DNA of 64,000 nt, from assembly GCF_013694105.1 (NCBI RefSeq), contig NZ_JACEFG010000002.1, forward strand, positions 868,001-932,000. Reading direction: 5' to 3'. The translations under genes were made by a program, and so were the position numbers. The notes beneath the pieces were generated by a model that saw only the letters and a list, made by a program, of their open reading frames with translations, was not told the origin of the DNA and made no database searches. This document shows positions 19,895 to 28,209 of this stretch, piece after piece (positions within the stretch are counted from its first letter, which is position 1; every line of letters begins with the position of its first letter). The stretch comes from Halobacillus locisalis (lineage in GTDB: Bacteria > Bacillota > Bacilli > Bacillales > Halobacillaceae).

Positions 19895-20104
19895 ATGATA
19901 CAACCAGATGATCGAATTGCTACACCTGGACAAGTGGTAAGTTTTGAGAGAAACGACATTACTTTCAAAGGGAAAGTCATCCCGAGTCAATGCCAACGTT
20001 CAGTGATTGTTGATTTAACCATTATGGATAACTTAGCTGAAATTGATTTCGAATATGAAAGAACGGTTGTTGCTCATACCAACTATCGTATTATAGAAGA
20101 ATAA
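19895..20104 (+). CDS. YkvS-like (DUF2187) small protein
   Basis: This is a 69-residue cytoplasmic protein. The pattern GQVVSFERNDITFKGKVI, then SVIVDLTIMDN and RTVVAHTNYRIIEE, matches the DUF2187/YkvS family of Bacillaceae, a small SH3-like beta fold of unknown function. The RBS is GGTAGGAAG, and it is a single gene with its own terminator. Confidence 0.82.
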   Translation: MIQPDDRIATPGQVVSFERNDITFKGKVIPSQCQRSVIVDLTIMDNLAEIDFEYERTVVAHTNYRIIEE

Positions 20105-20112
20105 CGATGGGG

Positions 20113-20146
20113 CCCTCTTTGAGTTGCGATACTCGGGAGGGTTTTT
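20113..20146 (+). terminator. Terminator of the YkvS-like gene
   Basis: CCCTC and GAGGG with inner GAGT/ACTC pairs form a stem ending in TTTTTG. Confidence 0.78.
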
Positions 20147-20204
20147 GCATGAATGTTCGGAAGCTTTAGGAAAATTCCTATAAAGGAAAGGGAGAAGTCA
20201 GAAT

Positions 20205-22082
20205 ATGAACCAGAGACTACGCAGAGGAATCACCCCTGTATTGATTGCATCCGCACTTCTACTTGGCACGTCTGATATACATAGTAAAGCGGCTGAAAGG
20301 GACGACCAGCAAGTGATCGTCGTCTACAATAACGAAGAAGGAAAACAAGCTGTAAAGACGTTGAGTTCACAAATTGAGCGTGAGCTTGATTCTATTGACG
20401 CCTTGTCTGTAAAAATGAACGCAGCCGGAATTGAACAATTAGAATCCAATCCGGATATCGGCTATGTGGAACGCTCGTCTGCGGCAGGCTTATTAGGGGA
20501 AACAGCCCAGTGGAATGTAGAGTCCGTAAACGCCCCACAAGCATGGAAGGAAGGCTATACCGGTAAAGGGGTCAAAGTTGCCGTGATTGATTCGGGAGTG
20601 AACGCTAGTCACAATGATTTAGACGTCGTGAAGAGTGTTTCTTTTGTGGAAGATGATCCAGCGACAACGACGATTGATGAGTCATCCGTTGTCGATCAAG
20701 ATGGACATGGTACACACGTAGCTGGAGTGATTAGTGCAAACTTTGGTGGCGATATCGTTCAAGGTAGCGATGTAGCCGGTGTTGCTCCTGACGTGGAATT
20801 GTACTCTTTAAAGGCGATTGCGACCAAAGAGGGGAACACACTCGATATCATTGAAGCGATCGATTGGGCGATTGCGAACGATATGGACATTATCAATCTA
20901 TCTTTGGGAAGCGGAACCCACTCCGAGCTTTTCCAAGAAGCTGTGGATCAAGCCTATGAAGCCGGAATTCTAGTTGTAGGTGCAAGTGGAAATGACGGGC
21001 AAGACACAGAGGTCAGGTATCCGGCCAAGTATAATAGTGTCGTAGCCGTTTCTTCTGTCAATCAGCAAAAGAGTCTGTCTGACTTCGCATCTATTGGTCC
21101 TGAAGTAGAATTCACTGCACCGGGAGAGCCGATTACGAGTACTTATGAAGATACATACGCGATTATGGGGGGGACGTCTCAAGCAGCACCTCATGTGAGT
21201 GGTTTTCTCGCTTTACTCATGCAGAAAAACCCGGCGATGACGGCTATGGAATTGAGACAAGAACTGAAAAAGTACACGACGGACCTTGGTCCTGTTGGGC
21301 GTGATGAGAAATTTGGTTATGGATTCATCGATTATGCGGTTTATGACGACATGCCTCCGGGCGAGGTTAGAGGAGTTCAGTTGACTGAACAACAACAAGA
21401 TTCCTTCACGATCGCTTGGTCGAATCCTGCCAATTCGGATTTTCAAAGTGTCCGAGTTTACTTGAATGGGGAGTATGAAGGCAAGACGAGTGGTGAATTC
21501 TATACGTTTGACGGGCTGGAATCCTCAAGTGATTATACCGTTGAAATTCGAACGGTCGATGACAGTGGAAACGAATCTGAAGGCATTCAATTAAATGTAG
21601 CGACTCAAGTCGATTTGTATACCAAACAACTTGCAGAACAGGCCGCGGTCATTCAAGATAAACTGACAAATGCTCCTGAACAGATGAACTTGTGGGATAT
21701 CGATTCAGCTGAGTTGGCCATTGAACAATTGGATGATCCAGCCATGGAACGTTTGGCAGCGGACTTGGAAGCCTATAAACAATCAATTGGACTCAAGGCA
21801 TTCGATTCAGTGGCTATGACACCATCGAAAGATTTGACCGTTCGATTTAACACGGCAATGGATGAGGAGTCTTTCGAAAACCGACAAGTGTTTGTCCGTC
21901 ATAAAGGAGAATTTGTAAACGGCATTGATGTTCAACTGTCTGAAGACGGAAAAGCTTTAACCATCTCAGCACCTTCAGGTGGTTATCCATCAGGGGATTG
22001 TGCATTATATATCGATTCGGGAGTGAAAGGTTCCAATGGCCGTGGTCTTGGTTCACCTGTCGTCATGAAATTCAACTTATGA
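20205..22082 (+). CDS. Secreted subtilisin-like serine protease (S8) with FnIII and Ig-like tail
   Basis: The product is 625 residues. Signal peptide to about 28; inhibitor I9 propeptide at about 34-92; S8 domain with catalytic D129 (VAVIDSGVN), H168 (DGHGTHVAG), oxyanion N263 (ASGND) and S325 (GGTSQAAPHVSG). Residues about 385-475 form a fibronectin type III domain. A helical stretch follows, and the last 90 residues (DLTVRFNTAMDEESF onward) are an SbsA-type Ig-like domain that recurs in neighbouring genes. It would digest proteins outside the cell, and the tail may tie it to the surface layer. The RBS is AAAGGGAG. Confidence 0.94.
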   Translation: MNQRLRRGITPVLIASALLLGTSDIHSKAAERDDQQVIVVYNNEEGKQAVKTLSSQIERELDSIDALSVKMNAAGIEQLESNPDIGYVERSSAAGLLGETAQWNVESVNAPQAWKEGYTGKGVKVAVIDSGVNASHNDLDVVKSVSFVEDDPATTTIDESSVVDQDGHGTHVAGVISANFGGDIVQGSDVAGVAPDVELYSLKAIATKEGNTLDIIEAIDWAIANDMDIINLSLGSGTHSELFQEAVDQAYEAGILVVGASGNDGQDTEVRYPAKYNSVVAVSSVNQQKSLSDFASIGPEVEFTAPGEPITSTYEDTYAIMGGTSQAAPHVSGFLALLMQKNPAMTAMELRQELKKYTTDLGPVGRDEKFGYGFIDYAVYDDMPPGEVRGVQLTEQQQDSFTIAWSNPANSDFQSVRVYLNGEYEGKTSGEFYTFDGLESSSDYTVEIRTVDDSGNESEGIQLNVATQVDLYTKQLAEQAAVIQDKLTNAPEQMNLWDIDSAELAIEQLDDPAMERLAADLEAYKQSIGLKAFDSVAMTPSKDLTVRFNTAMDEESFENRQVFVRHKGEFVNGIDVQLSEDGKALTISAPSGGYPSGDCALYIDSGVKGSNGRGLGSPVVMKFNL

Positions 22083-22114
22083 TTTCCTGATTGCCGCGAT
22101 AAAGCCATAAAAAG

Positions 22115-22148
22115 AGGCGTACCTATGACAGAGGGTACGCCTTTTTTA
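22115..22148 (+). terminator. Terminator of the subtilase gene
   Basis: AGGCGTACC and GGGTACGCC form a stem followed by six T. Confidence 0.9.
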
Positions 22149-22326
22149 TATATGTTTATTTAGAATAGGGAGAAACAATATAGGTTTCGGGTGCCTCCGT
22201 ATTTTTGTGAGGGTGTTGAACAATTTTTCGTAGGTTAGAAGACGCTAGCCCCGTTGTTAAAATATGGTTTCATTAAATTGAAGGCGGGAATACACCATGT
22301 AACAAGTATAAGGAGGACGTTTACGT

Positions 22327-23907
22327 ATGAAGAATTGGATAGTAGGAATACTCATAGGCTTTGTCCTATTAGGGTTGACGACGTCGGTTTCAGCTGCTGA
22401 CCGCACAAATGTAGACCTGGATAAAGTGTGGACGATTACGTTTAATACGGAAATGGATTTGAATGACGATGGGATACAAGTTTATGATGCGCAATCGCAA
22501 CCTGTAAATGTGAGTTTGAGTTACGGGAAATCAAAAAAGAAAATCATGGTTCGAGCAGAAGATCCGTATGATGCTGGAAGTACATATCACCTTGAGGTGA
22601 ATAACAAATTGACTTCCTCTGAAGGTATTGCCATTCAGGAAGAAGTGAATTTTACTTTTGAGACGAAAGCCGGGGCTAGTGGGCTGACAAATCAAGACAT
22701 TTTAGCATTGATCAATGACCGAACAAATGAAATCCAGTCCATTATTGGAACAGACTTAAATGATAACTTAGGTGGAGAAAGAGATTTTAGCCGAGTGGAA
22801 GCGGACTTGCAACAAGAGGCAACTAATTCATTCGTCAATGGCTTTCTTAAAGACCAATATTTGAACAAAGCATGCGGAGGCTGTGACTACTCTATTTTCA
22901 TCAATAATTCTAGTCGTGTACTGTACTTCGAGGTTCTTGAAAACAATGAGAACACAGTAACAGTAAAAACAGCTGGCGCATCCGGATATATCACGAATAG
23001 TGGATATGCAATTTATGAGTTCACTAAATCTGACGGTAAATGGTTACTTAATGATTATTCTAATACTGAATATTCGGAAGACAATTACTTGAACCTTACT
23101 CCTGAACAAGGGGAGCTGTATATAGAAAACGCTTATAACAAGCAAGTGACTTACGTTCGGACAGTCAGCCAGCCTCCTTTTGATACAGGAACAGAAGATC
23201 GTCCTTATCACGTCTATGAAGTTGTAGGCGAAGCTGATATTTACCTAGATACGTACACAGGATTTTCAGAACGTGGTGATTTACTAAGTAAAGATCCACT
23301 ATCTGATATGGAGTTGAAGACGGTAGTAGAAGAAACGGTTGATGAGGTTCACAACATCATTAACGGAGACATCAATCAAAATCTGGGGACAGATGTTCCG
23401 AAAGATTATGACCGTGTCCGCCCTGACCTATTGAACGTAGCTACAGGTGATATGGTTGTTGGAACGTTAAAGGAATATTACGAAAATGCTTGCGGCGCTT
23501 GTGACTACAGATATTTCCAAGAACCTAGTTGGAATTTGAAGTACAATGTGCTAGTTAATGATGGGCAGCACATTCGTCTAGAATCGGCTAGTCCTAGAAA
23601 TGTATTCGACGAAGGTGGATTCGAGGTATACGACTTGGTATTAGAGGGTGGTTCGTGGTTGCTGAACGGAATAGAGCAACGCGATTTCACTTCTGAGGAG
23701 CATTTGAATGTTACAGCAAAAGAAGCACAAGCCTACTTAGAAACTACAGACCGACAAGGAGAGTATGAGTTTCTGAGAACAGAGACGAAAGAAATGAATA
23801 ATGAAGACGGATTTAAGCAACGTCCTTTCCATATCTTCAAGTTCACGGGTGACAATGGTGCGACAGACCAAGTCATGTTCGATTCTTATACTGGTTTCAC
23901 TGAATAG
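22327..23907 (+). CDS. Secreted protein with SbsA Ig-like domain and two CGGCDY-type repeats
   Basis: This 526-residue protein has a signal peptide ending at VSAAD. An SbsA Ig-like domain (about 30-115, KVWTITFNTEMDLND) comes first. Two copies of an unrecognised domain of about 190 residues follow (roughly 123-315 and 335-526). Each copy carries L.NDNLG or INQNLG, a YL.KACGGCDY or YYENACGACDY motif with two cysteines three apart, a WLLN motif, and an ending such as DRPYHVYE...DTYTGF or QRPFHIFK...DSYTGF. I cannot name the domain. Paired cysteines are unusual in an exported Firmicute protein and suggest a disulfide or metal site. The RBS is AAGGAGGA. Confidence 0.85.
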   Translation: MKNWIVGILIGFVLLGLTTSVSAADRTNVDLDKVWTITFNTEMDLNDDGIQVYDAQSQPVNVSLSYGKSKKKIMVRAEDPYDAGSTYHLEVNNKLTSSEGIAIQEEVNFTFETKAGASGLTNQDILALINDRTNEIQSIIGTDLNDNLGGERDFSRVEADLQQEATNSFVNGFLKDQYLNKACGGCDYSIFINNSSRVLYFEVLENNENTVTVKTAGASGYITNSGYAIYEFTKSDGKWLLNDYSNTEYSEDNYLNLTPEQGELYIENAYNKQVTYVRTVSQPPFDTGTEDRPYHVYEVVGEADIYLDTYTGFSERGDLLSKDPLSDMELKTVVEETVDEVHNIINGDINQNLGTDVPKDYDRVRPDLLNVATGDMVVGTLKEYYENACGACDYRYFQEPSWNLKYNVLVNDGQHIRLESASPRNVFDEGGFEVYDLVLEGGSWLLNGIEQRDFTSEEHLNVTAKEAQAYLETTDRQGEYEFLRTETKEMNNEDGFKQRPFHIFKFTGDNGATDQVMFDSYTGFTE

Positions 23908-23940
23908 GCAATATCTCCCTCACATTTTCTACGTAAGAGT

Positions 23941-23948
23941 GGTATAAT
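23941..23948 (+). promoter_or_regulatory. Extended -10 promoter element
   Basis: TGGTATAAT reads as TGN plus TATAAT about 35 bases before the next gene. No convincing -35 hexamer is seen. Confidence 0.5.
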
Positions 23949-23983
23949 TCTCGCAATGTTGAAAAAAAGGTGAGTGAGAGATT

Positions 23984-24514
23984 ATGAAAAAATTGGCACT
24001 CTTTCTTGTCGTCGTTCTATTCATAGCCGCTGGTTATGTAGGATACTTGTTTTTCTTCAAATCCTACGATACGGCCGATCAAGAGGTCGATCAGTTAGCA
24101 GATGAGCAATATGAAATCAGCCTTCCTGAAAGTAGTGGACCGGAGGAAGGAAAAGGAGCACCGACACAAGACCAAATTGTTGAGTCTTATCAGTCAAGCT
24201 ACCAATCCTTAATGGCAAACGCAGAGGAACGAGTGAATCAATTGGCCTCCCAGGCACAGAACGAATATATGAGCAAACTGCAAAATGGTGAGGACGTATC
24301 GTACAGTTATTTCTATAATAAATACAATTCTGCAGCCGACCGGCTTGAAGAAACAACCGATCAGGCTTTTGAGACAATTTACAAGGATATGAACCAGTCA
24401 CTCGAAACACATGACTACGCATCAGCTGAAGCAGACCAATTACAACAAGATTATGAGCAAACGAAGAAACAGTGGAGAAATTCACTTTTACAAAAAGTGA
24501 AAGAGTCTCTATGA
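23984..24514 (+). CDS. Membrane-anchored protein, short paralog of the protein at 40433-41302
   Basis: The product is 176 residues with an N-terminal membrane anchor (LALFLVVVLFIAAGYVGYLFF), then YDTADQEVDQLADEQYEISLP, a short linker, and a helical domain with NQLASQAQNEYMSK and GEDVSYSYFYNKYNSAADRLE. The same two blocks occur in the 289-residue protein at 40433-41302, where the linker is over 100 residues long. No function is known to me. It is exported or membrane-bound and faces outward by its topology. It follows the CGGC-domain gene but seems to have its own promoter. Confidence 0.82.
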   Translation: MKKLALFLVVVLFIAAGYVGYLFFFKSYDTADQEVDQLADEQYEISLPESSGPEEGKGAPTQDQIVESYQSSYQSLMANAEERVNQLASQAQNEYMSKLQNGEDVSYSYFYNKYNSAADRLEETTDQAFETIYKDMNQSLETHDYASAEADQLQQDYEQTKKQWRNSLLQKVKESL

Positions 24515-24613
24515 TTTTCAAAATCTAGAATTTCAAGGGTTGTTCTTAGTTAAAGAAAAAATTATAATTTGAACAATAAAGATATTTCCGACCGCTGAAA
24601 GGATGGAGCCATA

Positions 24614-24874
24614 TTGGCACAACTCTCTAAATTGTTTTTGGATCAACAGGAGCTTTCTCTGCTCGGACGATATAGTGTGCGAATTGATCGAACGATTGTT
24701 GTTGAACCTTTCAAACCTTTGACCGAGGATACATGCCAACGTATCTTGAATAGCCAGATGTTAATAAACCGCATCGGTATTCAAGGCGCTGAATCGATGG
24801 ATTCTGTGGAATACGAAGGACCTTATTCTTGTAAGAGGGTGTTTGGGGTTTTGGTTTTTAGTCGTGTATCTTGA
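24614..24874 (+). CDS. Hypothetical protein, 86 residues
   Basis: The frame starts with TTG at 24614, preceded by AAAGGATGGAG, and is followed by a terminator six bases past the stop, which supports a real gene. The protein lacks a signal peptide and has a mixed composition (LSKLFLDQQELSLLGRYSV, TIVVEPFKPLTEDTCQRIL). I recognise no family. The stretch from 24515 to 24600 before it shows nothing else. Confidence 0.45.
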   Translation: MAQLSKLFLDQQELSLLGRYSVRIDRTIVVEPFKPLTEDTCQRILNSQMLINRIGIQGAESMDSVEYEGPYSCKRVFGVLVFSRVS

Positions 24875-24880
24875 TGGAGG

Positions 24881-24908
24881 GAGCTCCCATTATGGGGGCT
24901 CTTTTTTC
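24881..24908 (+). terminator. Terminator after the 86-residue gene
   Basis: GAGCTCCCAT and ATGGGGGCTC pair (one wobble) before six T. Confidence 0.78.
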
Positions 24909-24936
24909 GTGTGTTTTTTAGTGTTGTGAGTGTAAT

Positions 24937-25210
24937 TCGGACATTTTCGCGGTTGATTCGGACGTGGGTGGTGTTATATCGGACACCGGTTTTGGTAATT
25001 CGGACAGGAGAGGCGTTATATCGGACATTTTGTTAGGATTCGGACAAAGATAGCAGGATATCGGACACCAGCACGTGTAATTCGGACAGGAATGGTGATA
25101 TATCGGACATTTGGTTAGGATTCGGACAAAGACAGCAGGATATCGGACACCAGTACATGTAATTCGGACAGGAATGGTGATATATCGGACATTTACCTAG
25201 AATTCGGACA
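24937..25210 (+). repeat. 21-bp periodic TCGGACA array, copy 2, with 82-bp higher-order repeat
   Basis: Fourteen heptamers start at 24937, 24958, 24979, 25000, 25021, 25040, 25061, 25082, 25103, 25122, 25143, 25164, 25185 and 25204. All are TCGGACA except one TCGGACG. Steps are 21 bp except 19 at 25021-25040, 25103-25122 and 25185-25204. The suffix order is CATT, CAAAG, CACC, CAGG, so the unit repeats every 82 bp (25021, 25103, 25185). It fills the gap between a plus-strand gene and a convergent minus-strand gene. Confidence 0.92.
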
Positions 25211-25224
25211 AAGTCACACATAAT

Positions 25225-25263
25225 GCAAAAAAAGCGATTGGCAGCCAAATGCCAATCGCTTTT
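25225..25263 (-). terminator. Terminator of the LCP gene
   Basis: AAAAGCGATTGGCA and TGCCAATCGCTTTT form a 14-bp perfect stem, with a T-run on the minus strand. Confidence 0.9.
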
Positions 25264-25266
25264 CGG

Positions 25267-26313
25267 TTAGGATGTAGGGTTGTCAGCGTTGCTGCTCTTC
25301 ATAGCACTTTCCCCCGAATCGTTGTAGTTCAATTTATCTTGCAATTCGTCTTTTACATTTTCTAAGCTTTCTTCGTCAGGTACAAAGTAGAATAATCCAT
25401 CTTCCAACCGTTCATTGTTGCCTTCAATGTTGATCGTTTTCGTGTCCGCTTCATCAGAAGAGAATGCCTTTTGGATGGCATATATTTCACGAGGAGACAG
25501 GTTGGTCGAGATGTTCTGACCGACCACATCAGATATTTGTCCTACTTTGAATATCGTGCCAGCTGAGATTGCTTGATCTATCGATGCCTTAATGAATTGA
25601 CGCTGTCGCTCGTCACGTGGGTAGGATATTCCGACATCTTCCCGTTTTCTCATGCGTACGAAAGCCAATGCTTCTTCACCGGTCATTTTCGTTGGACCTT
25701 CTTCAAACTCGATGATTTTGTAATAATCGATACTACTTCGTTCCCAGAAGCCTTCTTCGACATCGATCGTTACGCCACCGAGTAAATCAACGATTTCAAT
25801 GAATCCTTCGAAGTTTACCGTCGCATACGTATCGATTGGAATACCTAAATAGTCTTCTACGGTTTCGACAGCCAATTTTTCAGCACCGTAACCGGATAAT
25901 TCTCCAAGAGAGTACGTTGCATTAATCTTATGAGAGCCGGCGTATTGACCGACTTTTTCTTCGGGTAGCTCAACACGAGTATCTCGGGGGATGCTCGTCA
26001 TCGTCATTTCCTTTGTTTCAGGGTCGAGTGTCATCACAATTTGAGTATCTGCTCGCCCAGCTCCGCCATTTGTCGAGTAATCTTCAACGCCAAGCAACAA
26101 AATCGAAATAGGGTCTTTCCCTATATCAACGGCTTCTTCACGTAGATCAGACTTTTCGCCACGCTCTAAATCTTGATAGGATGCCGTATATACCTGAGAT
26201 GCATAGTAAAAGCCTACACCCACAAATATCGCTATGATAAATAAGAAAGTTACGACGAGTCGAATCTTCTTTTTTCGATTTCGTTTTCGTCTTCTTACAA
26301 CTCTAGTTGTCAA
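25267..26313 (-). CDS. LytR-CpsA-Psr (LCP) family cell-wall glycopolymer ligase
   Basis: The protein is 348 residues: basic N-terminus, one membrane helix (RLVVTFLFIIAIFVGVGFYYASQ), then the LCP domain facing outward. Conserved parts are ILLLGVEDYS, GRADTQIVMTLDP, the Arg/Asp-rich MTSIPRDTRVELP, GGVTIDV and REDVGISYPRDERQRQFI. By family it transfers teichoic acid or another polymer from its lipid carrier to peptidoglycan. A GTG at 26322 overlaps the GAGGTG ribosome site, so the TTG at 26313 (MTTRVVRRRKRN), six bases past it, is preferred. It is a single gene with its own terminator. Confidence 0.93.
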   Translation of the reverse strand: MTTRVVRRRKRNRKKKIRLVVTFLFIIAIFVGVGFYYASQVYTASYQDLERGEKSDLREEAVDIGKDPISILLLGVEDYSTNGGAGRADTQIVMTLDPETKEMTMTSIPRDTRVELPEEKVGQYAGSHKINATYSLGELSGYGAEKLAVETVEDYLGIPIDTYATVNFEGFIEIVDLLGGVTIDVEEGFWERSSIDYYKIIEFEEGPTKMTGEEALAFVRMRKREDVGISYPRDERQRQFIKASIDQAISAGTIFKVGQISDVVGQNISTNLSPREIYAIQKAFSSDEADTKTINIEGNNERLEDGLFYFVPDEESLENVKDELQDKLNYNDSGESAMKSSNADNPTS

Positions 26314-26431
26314 AGTAAACACCTCGATTTTTTACCTTTCAATAGTTTATTGTAACATATCTGCCCAGATACAAATGACATAATTCGAAGGTACGAAGTT
26401 TTGTAACGCGATTGAAGTGGAGGTGATATAA

Positions 26432-26463
26432 AAAAACCTCGCTCAAAAATGAGCGAGGTTTCT
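26432..26463 (-). terminator. Terminator of the APC permease gene
   Basis: AAACCTCGCTC and GAGCGAGGTTT pair around AAAAAT; the minus strand continues into a T-run. Confidence 0.88.
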
Positions 26464-26467
26464 GTTT

Positions 26468-27931
26468 TTATTCAATTTCTTCTTTTTCTAAAATCAAGTA
26501 GTTCAATTCTTTTCTATCTATACTATTGTAGCGTCCGGAATTGAATAGATAGAATACAATACCGATCAGGATCCAAATTCCTAGCGCAATATAGGACTCG
26601 GTTCCGAGAGATGCTGGTGACCAAGGAAGTAGAAGTAATACTAAGAATCCAATGGCACTAAGCATGCCGATCAAGGACAAGAATTTCTTACCTGGTGCGA
26701 CAACATCAGCATACCCACGAGCCGGCTGTTTATCCGACCAGCGGAAAAATTTATAAGCTGTGGCCGTACAGAAAAAGTAAGCGATCGCCACACCTGTTGA
26801 GGACATATCAACGACCCATAGTAGTGCTTGGCGTCCAAACCAAGGAGCTATCAAGCAAATCGCCATAGTGAATAATATACCAACGTAAGGTGTGTTGTGT
26901 TTCGGATGCAACTGTCTGAACATATTCGGCAAGATTCGGGCACGGCCCATTGCGAAGGTCAACCGACTCGCTGAAATGTAGAAGCCGTTCAGTCCTGTGA
27001 ATATCCCCATACAAACGGCTGCCGCAATAATGAACACACCGGCACGACCCATGTAGCTTTCAATGGCGTCTCCTGTTCCCCAAACGGACTGAGTTTCCTG
27101 AATCTGAGCAAGTAAGTTCTGCCAAGGAATCGAGCTTGCTGTGATTAGAATCATAGCACTGTATGCAATTCCGGCTGCAAGTAAGGACCAGATAATCAAT
27201 CCGAACGCTTTTTTCGGTTCGAACTCGAATTCCTCTGCAGCTTGCGGGATGTTATCAAACCCGACATAAGCAAACGGTGCAATCGCAAGAATCGTCAGGA
27301 TGGATGCAATCGCTGTTTGGTCAGGGTTAAAGGCAGGTGTGACATTCGAGAGGCTCGGTCCATCTGCAAAAATGGCTCCTACACCGAGCAGCGTAATGCC
27401 TAGAATCAAGATAATACTGAACACGAATTGCGTCTTTCCAGAAAAGCTGGCGCCTCGTATATTCAAGATAGCGAATAAAATAAGAGCGATACTAGCGATG
27501 GCAATCTGAATAATCGATACTTCATAGCCAGCGACGGTGTACATATTTCCTGTTCGCACGAGGTCTGGGAACAAGAACTTGGCGAGCAATGCGAGTGCCG
27601 ATGCATTCAAAGCGACGATACAAATGTAACCGAGTGTTAAAAACCATCCGGCTATAAAAGCGAATAATCGTCCGAACCCAATGTAAGCATAAGCGAATTC
27701 GCCGCCCGTTACCGGGAACTTCTCAATTAAAAACCCGTAACTTACACCGATGATCATCATCAATGCGGCACCAAGTAAAATACCGATGATGACGCCAATC
27801 GGTCCAGCTTGATCGATCCAGTCTGTCGGCAGGACGAAAGCTCCCCAACCAATCGCGGATCCAAACGCAATCGCCCACACCCAATGGGGTTTCAACGATT
27901 TCTCTAATTTCTTTCTTTCTCTGTTGGCCAT
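26468..27931 (-). CDS. APC-family amino-acid permease
   Basis: The product is 487 residues with about 12 membrane segments. The first helix carries the APC signature AIAFGSAIGWGAFVLP; GEFAYAYIGFGR is the conserved helix 3 motif, and YVGFDNIPQAAEEFEFEPKKA the helix 6-7 loop. By family it imports an amino acid or amine with protons or sodium. The substrate is not evident. The start ATG has GGAGGA spaced by nine bases. It is a single gene, between the LCP gene and the divergent SLH nucleotidase. Confidence 0.92.
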   Translation of the reverse strand: MANRERKKLEKSLKPHWVWAIAFGSAIGWGAFVLPTDWIDQAGPIGVIIGILLGAALMMIIGVSYGFLIEKFPVTGGEFAYAYIGFGRLFAFIAGWFLTLGYICIVALNASALALLAKFLFPDLVRTGNMYTVAGYEVSIIQIAIASIALILFAILNIRGASFSGKTQFVFSIILILGITLLGVGAIFADGPSLSNVTPAFNPDQTAIASILTILAIAPFAYVGFDNIPQAAEEFEFEPKKAFGLIIWSLLAAGIAYSAMILITASSIPWQNLLAQIQETQSVWGTGDAIESYMGRAGVFIIAAAVCMGIFTGLNGFYISASRLTFAMGRARILPNMFRQLHPKHNTPYVGILFTMAICLIAPWFGRQALLWVVDMSSTGVAIAYFFCTATAYKFFRWSDKQPARGYADVVAPGKKFLSLIGMLSAIGFLVLLLLPWSPASLGTESYIALGIWILIGIVFYLFNSGRYNSIDRKELNYLILEKEEIE

Positions 27932-28122
27932 GTAAAAAAAATCCTCCTAAAAAATAACGTGCCTGACTATTTTAAAGATAGTTGATATCGTTCGCAACCC
28001 TATTAGGTTTATATTTACCTAGAACCGCCATGTTAAACCATTTGCAGCCTGAAAAATTTGATGAGAAGAGTCAAAAAAAGCTGAAAATTTACAAAATGAT
28101 ATAGATTCCTTTAAAAAGGTTT

Positions 28123-28131
28123 TGCTATACT
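28123..28131 (+). promoter_or_regulatory. Extended -10 promoter before the SLH nucleotidase
   Basis: TGCTATACT is a TGN-extended -10 box 79 bases upstream of the start codon. Confidence 0.5.
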
Positions 28132-28209
28132 GAAAATAATGGATTTTTCATTTATTTACTTTTCATGAATGAAAATGACAAATACTAGGGTAGAGAGAGG
28201 GAGAGTAAT

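Noticed and set aside
24937-25210. CRISPR array
   Set aside because: Repeat units are 7 bases with 12-14 base gaps, the gaps partly recur, and no cas genes are present.
25033-25248. 71-codon minus-strand frame rich in Cys, Pro and Ser
   Set aside because: It is a translation of the second TCGGACA array and crosses the LCP terminator.
28021-28200. Riboswitch or T-box leader before the SLH nucleotidase
   Set aside because: No conserved T-box or riboswitch core and no terminator-like stem is visible; only an extended -10 promoter.
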